A stretch of DNA of 7,457 nt from Flavobacteriales bacterium (GTDB taxonomy: Bacteria; Bacteroidota; Bacteroidia; Flavobacteriales; Flavobacteriaceae). Below, piece after piece: positions 1 to 4,497 of the stretch (positions are counted from its first letter, which is position 1; every line of letters begins with the position of its first letter). The notes beneath the pieces were generated by a model, which saw only the letters and a list, made by a program, of their open reading frames with translations, did not search any database and was not told where the DNA came from. The DNA lies in NCBI GenBank assembly GCA_027003085.1, contig JALWYR010000057.1, forward strand, positions 1-7,457. Direction: 5' to 3'. The position numbers were made by a program, and so were the translations under genes.

Positions 1-8
1 TTCACGTG

Positions 9-159
9 GCGCCCGCCGGGCTGTCCGCTTAAATTCGCCTCGGGCCGCGGCGGTTTGCTAAGGGCCGGCTGCGGTGTCTCCTCGATTCCTCGGAGCCTGC
101 TCGCCGGCAGCAAACCATGCCGCGCCCCCACGCCGCATAACCGCTCCCATCCCTGGCGC
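9..159. repeat. Nested palindromic interspersed repeat, copy 1
   Basis: Ends pair with each other: GCGCC (9-13) with GGCGC (155-159), and GGG (18-20) with CCC (151-153). Inside is a long helix: CGCGGC (46-51) with GCCGCG (119-124), then GGTTTGCT (52-59) with AGCAAACC (109-116), then GCCGGC (64-69) with GCCGGC (103-108), separated only by small bulges. CTCC (78-81) and GGAG (92-95) may close the tip. The right end (141-159) recurs exactly at 842-860. From memory, ends reading like 'GGGCTGTCCGCT ... CCGCTCCCATCCCTGGCGC' mark a dispersed intergenic repeat common in Bacteroidota genomes. I cannot name it. Its boundaries are inferred from the pairing and its left end may lie nearer to the window edge. 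Confidence 0.65.
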
Positions 160-167
160 TTTATGGC

Positions 168-183
168 GCGCGATAAATCGCGC
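168..183. repeat. Perfect short hairpin
   Basis: GCGCGA (168-173) and TCGCGC (178-183) flank a TAAA loop in a fully complementary stem. It directly follows the structured repeat and may be part of it. No T-run follows on the plus strand, so it is not a standard intrinsic terminator. The AT-rich tail after it (184-240), with a repeated TCGAAC/TTCGAAC word, resembles filler sequence I recall from Bacteroidota intergenic regions. Confidence 0.45.
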
Positions 184-257
184 TTGAATATCGAACTTCG
201 AACAGATGATTAACGATTTGTGATTTATATTCTCCTACTGTAAACATTGAAGCAGCG

Positions 258-412
258 TGTCATTTCGATGGAGCGTCCGCAGGACGCGACTGAGAAATCT
301 CAAAACGGATGTTTCATCCGGGGCGGAATTTTGCGTTCCTATTGTCCAATCCGTGAAGAGATTCCTCATCGTTTTGCATTGCTAACACCGGCAAAACTCC
401 GTCGGAATGACA
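258..412. repeat. MITE/BIME-like imperfect palindrome
   Basis: The outer arms are near-perfect inverted repeats: 258-273 (TGTCATTTCGATGGAG) pairs with 397-412 (CTCCGTCGGAATGACA) at 14 of 16 positions. A second pair lies inside: GAGAAATCTC (292-301) with GAGATTCCTC (358-367), 9 of 10. Two small perfect hairpins sit in the left half: GCGTCC/GGACGC (273-278/282-287) and CGGATG/CATCCG (306-311/315-320). 'GTCATTTCGA..GGAG..GAGAAATCTC' is a recurrent intergenic repeat motif in Bacteroidota as I remember it. There is no transposase here, so this is either a non-autonomous element or two REP-like units in opposite orientation. Confidence 0.6.
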
Positions 413-489
413 TCGTTCTGCTATTGCAAATGTTGAAGGCGAAAACCGCATTACGGGAATGACAAAAGAAGACAAACCGGATCCCCTGG

Positions 490-509
490 ATTCCCGCTTT
501 CGCGGGAAT
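490..509. repeat. REP-like hairpin of the GCGGGAATGACA family
   Basis: ATTCCCGC (490-497) and GCGGGAAT (502-509) form a perfect 8-bp stem around a TTTC loop. The following GGAATGACA word (505-513) also occurs at 456-464 and 404-412, so three copies lie within 110 bases, two of them as half-sites without the hairpin. The family is widespread between genes in many bacteria. On the minus strand it produces the well-known artefactual peptide 'FPRKRESRGSG', seen in the open frame spanning 625-314. Confidence 0.65.
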
Positions 510-590
510 GACATACTGAGGGCAACACGGGGGAAACCCGCTCCGTCGGGGTTACACTCGTCCTTTGGGTATTGATAGAAAAAATCCAAG

Positions 591-674
591 ATTCGCGAAG
601 CGAATAACAAAATCTTTTTCACCAAAATAGGCGGGCAAAATTTGGAAATCCAGGGCGAAGCCCGCCAAATTTTG
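591..674. repeat. Two adjacent hairpins
   Basis: First hairpin: ATTCGC (591-596), loop GAA, GCGAAT (600-605). Second: CAAAATTTGG (636-645) is perfectly complementary to CCAAATTTTG (665-674), with GGGC/GCCC (653-656/660-663) pairing inside. An alternative fold uses GGCGGGC (630-636) with GCCCGCC (660-666). The two folds are mutually exclusive. The segment also lies inside a wider pairing of TTTTTCA (615-621) with TGAAAAA (731-737), so 615-737 could be one branched structure together with the 682-724 hairpin. Confidence 0.5.
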
Positions 675-681
675 ACCGCGG

Positions 682-724
682 TTTTCGGGGCGTCATAAAT
701 TTTACTCCTATGACGCCCCGAAAA
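682..724. repeat. Perfect 16-bp inverted repeat
   Basis: TTTTCGGGGCGTCATA (682-697) is the exact complement of 709-724, with an 11-base loop (698-708). It is one of the strongest stems in the window. Neither strand has a T-run right after the stem, so it does not look like a simple Rho-independent terminator. It may be the arm of a mobile repeat or a transcript-stabilising structure. The role is not known. Confidence 0.6.
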
Positions 725-748
725 ATTTATTGAAAAAGTGCTCTTTTC

Positions 749-771
749 TTTGTTCGGCTTCGCCGAACAAA
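749..771. repeat. Perfect 10-bp hairpin
   Basis: TTTGTTCGGC (749-758), loop TTC (759-761), GCCGAACAAA (762-771). On the minus strand the stem lies downstream of the vapC stop and is bordered by T-rich sequence before it rather than after it, so termination of the vapBC transcript here is possible but not well supported. It is part of the same hairpin series as its neighbours. Confidence 0.5.
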
Positions 772-790
772 AAACATTTTTAATGATTTG

Positions 791-822
791 GTTCTTTCTT
801 TTGGACGAGCAAAAGAAAGAAC
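791..822. repeat. Perfect 13-bp inverted repeat
   Basis: GTTCTTTCTTTTG (791-803) and CAAAAGAAAGAAC (810-822) are exact complements around GACGAG. One arm is all pyrimidine except for G, the other almost all purine. I recall this 'TTCTTTCTTTTG...CAAAAGAAAGAA' palindrome as frequent between genes in Bacteroidota. It is the first strong stem downstream of vapC on the minus strand and could protect that transcript's 3' end, which is inference. Confidence 0.55.
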
Positions 823-841
823 AAGGAAAACATAAAGCAAT

Positions 842-860
842 CCGCTCCCATCCCTGGCGC
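842..860 (+). repeat. 19-bp direct copy of the right end of the 9-159 element
   Basis: Bases 842-860 are identical to 141-159 and in the same orientation. No matching left terminus or internal hairpin of the first element is seen upstream of this copy, so it is a solo end or the scar of a degraded element. The copies are about 700 bases apart and bracket nearly the whole repeat island. Confidence 0.8.
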
Positions 861-909
861 GGGTTTTATTTATCCAATAAATTATCGGACGTAATGACGA
901 CAGAACATG

Positions 910-1308
910 TCATCGTTTTATCCAATTTTCAATAGTGATATTATCGATACGTTCAAATTCGCGTATGTTATCGGTAACCATAATAAGGTCGTTCACTACG
1001 GCAGTACAACCGATAAACAAGTCAAAATCGCTAATCATTTTTCCCGACTTTCTTAATCTCACCTTTTCCTTTGCATATAAAGGGATCGCATCCAAAATCG
1101 GAATGATACTGATATATTCAACAAATTTTTCTACTATGGCCAAATTTTTCTCGGGATATGCGCTATTTTCAGCGCCAAATAGAAGTTCGGCCAGTGTTAT
1201 CTCCGATATGGCACAATTTTCAATCCCGATTTGAGCAATCTTAGCGTCCAGGTCAAACTTTCCCTTAAAAAAATATATACAAATATTGGTATCCAACAAG
1301 TACTTCAT
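910..1308 (-). CDS. vapC: VapC-family PIN-domain toxin ribonuclease
   Basis: Predicted toxin of a type II toxin-antitoxin pair. PIN-domain VapC proteins are Mg-dependent ribonucleases that usually cut tRNA or rRNA when freed from the antitoxin. The 132-residue product has the normal family length. It opens with KYLLDTNICIY (acidic D6), then has a TLAELLFGAE block (E41), ISDFDLFIG (D94/D96), and a closing VTDNIREFERI...IENW block (D113), matching the acidic active-site pattern in order. The ATG at 1308-1306 is preferred to the in-frame TTG three bases upstream, because it forms TGATG with the antitoxin stop and so implies translational coupling. The gene is AT-rich compared with the phoH operon, consistent with horizontal gain. 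The RNA target cannot be told from sequence. Confidence 0.9.
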   Translation of the reverse strand: MKYLLDTNICIYFFKGKFDLDAKIAQIGIENCAISEITLAELLFGAENSAYPEKNLAIVEKFVEYISIIPILDAIPLYAKEKVRLRKSGKMISDFDLFIGCTAVVNDLIMVTDNIREFERIDNITIENWIKR

Positions 1309-1547
1309 CAAAAATCTTCCATTTCACGGTTTTCAACTCTGGAACGTTTAATCTCACTGATAATATCCTCTGCCTTTTCATTGCCCTCCCAAGCGCCAAA
1401 TAATTCCTTAAAATCATGTTTTTTGCCGGACCTGACTTCGATAGTTTCGATTAAACGAATAATCAATCTTTTTTTGGATTTATTGTCAAGCCGGAACAAA
1501 AACCTAAAATATTTGTCTAGTATTTTGTAGGTCAATACGAATCCCAT
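1308..1547 (-). CDS. VapB-like antitoxin partner of the PIN toxin
   Basis: Small protein (79 residues from the ATG at 1547) directly upstream of the toxin, with its TGA overlapping the toxin ATG. The C-terminal half reads DFKELFGAWEGNEKAEDIISEIKRSRVENREMEDF. The 'LFGAWE...AEEII.EIR.SR..NREIE' pattern is what I recall for antitoxins preceding this type of VapC in Bacteroidota and cyanobacteria. The C-terminus would wrap the toxin active site. The N-terminal part (TYKILDKYFRFLFRLDNKSKKRLIIRLIETIE) is lysine-rich and lacks an obvious named DNA-binding motif. The frame stays open to a TTG at 1628, but that extension is hydrophobic and unlike antitoxins, and AAAAGAG abuts the ATG, so I choose the shorter form. 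Such antitoxins often repress their own operon. Confidence 0.8.
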   Translation of the reverse strand: MGFVLTYKILDKYFRFLFRLDNKSKKRLIIRLIETIEVRSGKKHDFKELFGAWEGNEKAEDIISEIKRSRVENREMEDF

Positions 1548-1568
1548 CTCTTTTAGCTGTTTGATAAA

Positions 1569-1596
1569 GCAATATACAAAAAATTTTATTAGCAAG
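1569..1596 (-). promoter_or_regulatory. Possible vapBC promoter
   Basis: On the minus strand a TTG (1595-1593) is followed, 16 bases on, by TATATTGC (1576-1569), an approximate match to the Bacteroidota -7 consensus TAnnTTTG. Transcription would begin about 15-20 bases before the ATG at 1547, which fits the shorter antitoxin start. The match is imperfect and the spacing is on the short side. Confidence 0.3.
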
Positions 1597-1664
1597 GCAT
1601 CTGAAATATTGAAAACACCGTAATTCAATACACTTTAATCATTGCTAAAATATATTTGTACCTC

Positions 1665-1697
1665 TTGCATAGCCGCCGAAAAAAAAACGTATCTTTG
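1665..1697 (+). promoter_or_regulatory. Promoter of the phoH operon
   Basis: TATCTTTG at 1690-1697 matches the Bacteroidota -7 element TAnnTTTG exactly. A TTG at 1665-1667 lies at about the distance expected of the -33 element. This predicts a leader of roughly 25-30 bases before the TTG start codon at 1731. A second perfect TAnnTTTG match (TATATTTG, 1651-1658) lies upstream without a clear -33 partner and might be a weaker alternative. Confidence 0.6.
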
Positions 1698-1730
1698 TTT
1701 TAGTTTAACCCTCGATAAAATCTATCCGCA

Positions 1731-2708
1731 TTGACCGAACGCAGCATCCGAATCCACCGCGAACAACTCAGCGATTTCCTGGGTAAGGCCAACCGCAACC
1801 TGAACGTGCTCAAAAGTTTTTATCCCAAAATCAAATTCATCAGTCGCGGCAACATGCTCAAAATCCTGGGCGACCCGCAAGCCCTCGACCAGCTGGAAAA
1901 CAAAATCCGGCTCATGCTCGATTATGTGGACAACTACAATGCCCTGGACCCCGAAACCATCGAAAAAATTATCCTGACCGACTCGGCCGACTACCGCCGC
2001 TTTTTGGAAGCCGACGATGTGGTGGTGCACGGCACCGGCGGACGCATCATCAAAGCCCGCACACCCAACCAATTGCGCATTGTTCGCTCGGTGGAAAAGA
2101 ACGACCTGGTGTTCGTTACCGGACCCGCCGGAACGGGAAAAACCTACATCAGCGTGGCCCTGGCCGTGCGCGCCCTCAAAAACAAGGACGTCAAGCGCAT
2201 CATCCTGACCCGCCCCGCCGTGGAAGCCGGCGAAAACCTGGGTTTCCTGCCCGGCGACATGAAGGAAAAACTCGACCCCTACATGCAACCGCTCTACGAT
2301 GCGCTGTTTGACATGATTCCCGCCTCCAAGTTACAAGATTTTATGGAGCGTAACATAATCCAAATCGCCCCTTTGGCCTTTATGCGCGGACGCACCTTGG
2401 ACAACGCCTTCGTCATACTGGACGAAGCCCAAAACACTACCCACGCCCAAATGAAAATGTTCCTCACGCGCATGGGTGCCGGCGCCAAATTCATCATCAC
2501 CGGCGACCCTTCGCAAATCGATTTGCGCCGCGGAACAAGCTCGGGCCTGTTCGAAGCCCTCAACCTGTTGGGCGGAATTCCCGGCGTGGACATCATCCGG
2601 CTGGGCGACCAGGATGTGGTGCGCCATCCCTTGGTCAAAAAAATCATCGACGCCTACAAAAAAACCGAAAACAAATCCAATAAATCCCAATCCAATGAAC
2701 AATCATAA
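1731..2708 (+). CDS. PhoH-like ATPase (YbeZ type)
   Basis: Cytoplasmic P-loop NTPase of 325 residues, the usual length for PhoH/YbeZ. The N-terminal 90 residues form the small RNA-binding-like domain of the family. The ATPase core shows Walker A GPAGTGKT (131-138), RPAVEAGE (161-168), LGFLPGD (170-176), Walker B VILDEAQN (228-235), GDPSQIDL (258-265) and the closing RHPLVKKIIDAY (298-309). Family members are tied to RNA metabolism, often with the YbeY endonuclease, which is not in this window. The start is TTG: a stop lies in frame at 1716 and the next ATG is at residue 42, while MTERSI matches the start of related proteins. It heads a cluster with the small membrane protein, rnz and pdxH. 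It should not be named phoH of E. coli outright. Confidence 0.93.
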   Translation: MTERSIRIHREQLSDFLGKANRNLNVLKSFYPKIKFISRGNMLKILGDPQALDQLENKIRLMLDYVDNYNALDPETIEKIILTDSADYRRFLEADDVVVHGTGGRIIKARTPNQLRIVRSVEKNDLVFVTGPAGTGKTYISVALAVRALKNKDVKRIILTRPAVEAGENLGFLPGDMKEKLDPYMQPLYDALFDMIPASKLQDFMERNIIQIAPLAFMRGRTLDNAFVILDEAQNTTHAQMKMFLTRMGAGAKFIITGDPSQIDLRRGTSSGLFEALNLLGGIPGVDIIRLGDQDVVRHPLVKKIIDAYKKTENKSNKSQSNEQS

Positions 2709-2862
2709 CGAACTGAAACAACACATCGAACGTCATGAACAACAACTGACCGACCTGCATCAACGGCTCCAACGCCAGGAACGCCTAATGCGTATGACGG
2801 CCGTTTTTATGCTGATACTTTTCATCGTTTGGTTGGTGGTAACCGTTTGGCCCGTTATCTAA
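2695..2862 (+). CDS. Small coiled-coil, single-pass membrane protein
   Basis: A 55-residue frame whose ATG lies inside the end of phoH, overlapping it by 14 bases, and whose stop is 7 bases before rnz. Residues 1-33 are strongly polar with many Gln, His, Glu and Arg, and leucines spaced as in a short coiled coil (LKQHIERHEQQLTDLHQRLQRQERL). Residues 35-53 are a hydrophobic helix (TAVFMLILFIVWLVVTVWP) that reaches almost to the C-terminus, so it resembles a tail-anchored protein with the coil in the cytoplasm. Third codon positions are G/C-rich as in the neighbours, which supports real coding. I recognise no family. The tight packing suggests co-expression with phoH and rnz. A membrane tether for one of them is speculation. 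Confidence 0.7.
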   Translation: MNNHNELKQHIERHEQQLTDLHQRLQRQERLMRMTAVFMLILFIVWLVVTVWPVI

Positions 2863-2869
2863 CATCCGC

Positions 2870-3781
2870 ATGATGGAGCTACGCATCCTCGGCTGCCATT
2901 CGGCCACGCCAAAGCCCGGCGAATTTCCGTCGGCACAGGCACTTATGGCCGGCAATCAATGGTTGCTGTTGGATGCAGGCGAAGGCATGCAAATGCAGTT
3001 GCGCCGCTACAAGGTCAAATTCGGCCGCATCAAACATATCTTTATCACCCATCTCCACGGCGACCACCTCTACGGGCTGTTCGGGCTTTTGTCCACGCTT
3101 CGCTTGCTGGACCGGCGCACGGAACTCCACCTGCACGGGCCGCCGCCATTGGAACGTTTGCTGGATGAAGTGTTTCGTGCTTCGCAAGTGGAACTGACCT
3201 ATCCCTTGCATTTCCATACCGTAACGGCCGACCGGCCGTATCAAATACTCGACGAAAAACATTTTACGGTGCACAGCGTTCCGCTGCGCCACCGCCTGCC
3301 CACCACGGGCTACGTGATTCGCGAAAAACCCAAGCCCCGCAAACTCAACCCCGAAGCCATAGCCCGCCATCCCGAAATTGGTATTTGGGCCTATCACAAA
3401 CTCAAAGCCGGCGAAGATTTCATACGCGAAGACGGCTCCCGCATTCCCAATGACGAGCTCACCCTTCCGCCTCCGCCGCCACGTCAATATGCCTATATTA
3501 CCGACACGGCCTACTTGCCCGGAATTATTCCTCACATCGAGGGGAGCGACGTGCTTTACCACGAAGCCACCTTTGCCGATGCCGATGCCGCCTTGGCTGA
3601 AAAAACCTTTCACAGCACGGCCCGGCAAGCGGCTATGGTCGCCCGCGATGCCGGCGTGGGCAAACTTGTTATCGGACATTTTTCGTCCCGCTATCCCGAC
3701 CCGCGGGTCCTGCTGGACGAAGCCCGCGCCGTGTTTCCCAATACCGAAATGGCCTTCGAGGGCAAAATCCTAAGTTTCTGA
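2870..3781 (+). CDS. rnz: Ribonuclease Z (tRNA 3'-end endonuclease)
   Basis: Zinc-dependent metallo-beta-lactamase-fold endonuclease that removes 3' trailers from tRNA precursors lacking an encoded CCA. At 303 residues it is the short bacterial form. Zinc ligands are all visible: HLHGDH (H61, H63, D65, H66), H141 in LRHRLPTTGY, D212 in YITDTAY, and H270 in GHFSSRYPD. The tRNase Z signatures YHEATF (230-235) and FHST (H248) are present, and the insertion at about 150-205 is the region expected to contain the tRNA-binding flexible arm. A run of five prolines (200-204) precedes the D212 strand. ATG codons at 2870 and 2873 are both possible starts. It sits 7 bases after the small membrane protein and 3 bases before pdxH. 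Confidence 0.96.
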   Translation: MMELRILGCHSATPKPGEFPSAQALMAGNQWLLLDAGEGMQMQLRRYKVKFGRIKHIFITHLHGDHLYGLFGLLSTLRLLDRRTELHLHGPPPLERLLDEVFRASQVELTYPLHFHTVTADRPYQILDEKHFTVHSVPLRHRLPTTGYVIREKPKPRKLNPEAIARHPEIGIWAYHKLKAGEDFIREDGSRIPNDELTLPPPPPRQYAYITDTAYLPGIIPHIEGSDVLYHEATFADADAALAEKTFHSTARQAAMVARDAGVGKLVIGHFSSRYPDPRVLLDEARAVFPNTEMAFEGKILSF

Positions 3782-3784
3782 CCC

Positions 3785-4432
3785 ATGGAAAAAGACCTGA
3801 GCCACTACCGCCGCCAATACGGCAAGGACGAACTGGACGAACACCTGGTGCCGCAGAACCCAATGGAACTTTTCCGCGACTGGTTTTTCCAAGCCGAAAG
3901 GGACGAAAACTGCGTGGAACCCAATGCCATGCAGTTGGCCACCATGGGCCGCGACGGATTTCCGGGTATCCGCACGGTGCTGCTGAAAAAATTCCGTTGG
4001 GACGGCTTTATCTTCTACACCAACTACCTTAGCGACAAGGGCTTGGACATTGAACAAAATCCGCACGTAAGTTTGCATTTTCATTGGCCCGTGCTGGAAC
4101 GGCAAGTGATTATCAAAGGTATTGCGCGCAAACTACCCGAAAACCTTTCGGACGGTTATTTCGAAAGCCGTCCGCGCGGCAGCCAAATCGCCGCTTGGGC
4201 TTCGGAGCAAAGCAGGCCCGTGGCCTCCAAGCAAGCGCTCATCGAACGCTACCGGAAGTTTGAAAAACGGTTCGAAGGGCGCGAAATTCCCCGGCCGCCG
4301 CATTGGGGCGGTTATTTGGTGGAACCGCGCAGCGTGGAATTTTGGCAAGGACGTCCCAACCGGCTCCACGACCGCATCCGCTACGATTTGCAGGAAGATT
4401 TAAGTTGGAAAATTGTGCGGTTGAATCCGTGA
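3785..4432 (+). CDS. pdxH: Pyridoxamine/pyridoxine 5'-phosphate oxidase
   Basis: FMN-dependent oxidase that converts pyridoxine or pyridoxamine 5'-phosphate to pyridoxal 5'-phosphate, using oxygen as electron acceptor. The 215 residues match the family length and run of motifs: LRDW-like N-terminal helix, RTVLLKKF (63-70), FYTNYLSDKGLDIEQNP (77-93), RQVIIKG (106-112), SDGYFESRPRGSQIAAWASEQS (122-143), and the C-terminal PPHWGGYLVEPRSVEFWQGRPNRLHDR with the final RLNP. FMN- and PLP-binding residues are therefore present. The ATG lies 3 bases after the rnz stop, implying one transcript. Presence of this oxygen-using enzyme suggests an aerobic or oxygen-tolerant host. No convincing terminator follows. 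Confidence 0.97.
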   Translation: MEKDLSHYRRQYGKDELDEHLVPQNPMELFRDWFFQAERDENCVEPNAMQLATMGRDGFPGIRTVLLKKFRWDGFIFYTNYLSDKGLDIEQNPHVSLHFHWPVLERQVIIKGIARKLPENLSDGYFESRPRGSQIAAWASEQSRPVASKQALIERYRKFEKRFEGREIPRPPHWGGYLVEPRSVEFWQGRPNRLHDRIRYDLQEDLSWKIVRLNP

Positions 4433-4482
4433 GAGTTTAAAAAATTTTAATCTTTCATGCACAAAAAAAAACATGGCAAAAC

Positions 4483-4490
4483 TACATTTG
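4483..4490 (+). promoter_or_regulatory. Possible -7 box for the SH3 lipoprotein gene
   Basis: TACATTTG matches TAnnTTTG exactly, but ends only 7 bases before the ATG at 4498 and no clear TTG lies at the -33 position. If used, transcription would start at or next to the start codon, giving a leaderless or nearly leaderless mRNA. It may equally be chance in this AT-rich stretch. Confidence 0.35.
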
Positions 4491-4497
4491 GAAAACG

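Larger units (their letters stand above)
1..909. other. Gene-free repeat island
   Basis: No open frame here reads like a protein. Translations are short, low in family resemblance, and follow the inverted repeats. The stretch is filled with palindromes, described separately: 9-159, 168-183, 258-412, 490-509, 591-605, 636-674, 682-724, 749-771, 791-822 and 842-860. Base composition changes abruptly, with the first 160 bases very G+C rich and the rest mixed. I infer an intergenic landing zone where several interspersed repeat families have accumulated, ending just before the vapC stop codon. Confidence 0.75.

Noticed and set aside
9..159. tRNA or rRNA fragment
   Set aside because: The G+C-rich folded region shows no cloverleaf, no T-loop motif and no recognisable rRNA segment.
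247..462. 71-codon plus-strand frame (MKQRVISMERPQDATEKSQ...)
   Set aside because: It is the translation of the palindromic repeat at 258-412 and has no protein-family character.
314..625. 103-codon minus-strand frame containing SFPRKRESRGSG
   Set aside because: This peptide is the familiar artefact of translating the GCGGGAATGACA intergenic repeat.
682..822. Rho-independent terminators for vapBC
   Set aside because: The stems are strong, but none is followed by a T-run on the strand that would need it. They are described as repeats instead.
1..909. CRISPR array
   Set aside because: Repeated words are inverted, of different lengths and irregularly spaced, with no constant repeat-spacer pattern.
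738..935. 65-codon plus-strand frame (MLFSLFGFAEQKTFL...)
   Set aside because: It runs through the hairpins at 749-771 and 791-822 and the repeat end at 842-860, then into the tail of vapC. Nothing suggests real coding.
935..1530. Two plus-strand frames of 99 codons each, opposite vapBC
   Set aside because: They are antisense to well-supported toxin and antitoxin genes and lack any domain.
1722..2288. 188-codon minus-strand frame opposite phoH
   Set aside because: It mirrors the phoH codons, with His/Val/Gly-rich composition typical of antisense shadows in G/C-biased third positions.
2879..3679. 266-codon minus-strand frame opposite rnz
   Set aside because: Antisense shadow: rnz has all zinc ligands and family motifs on the other strand.
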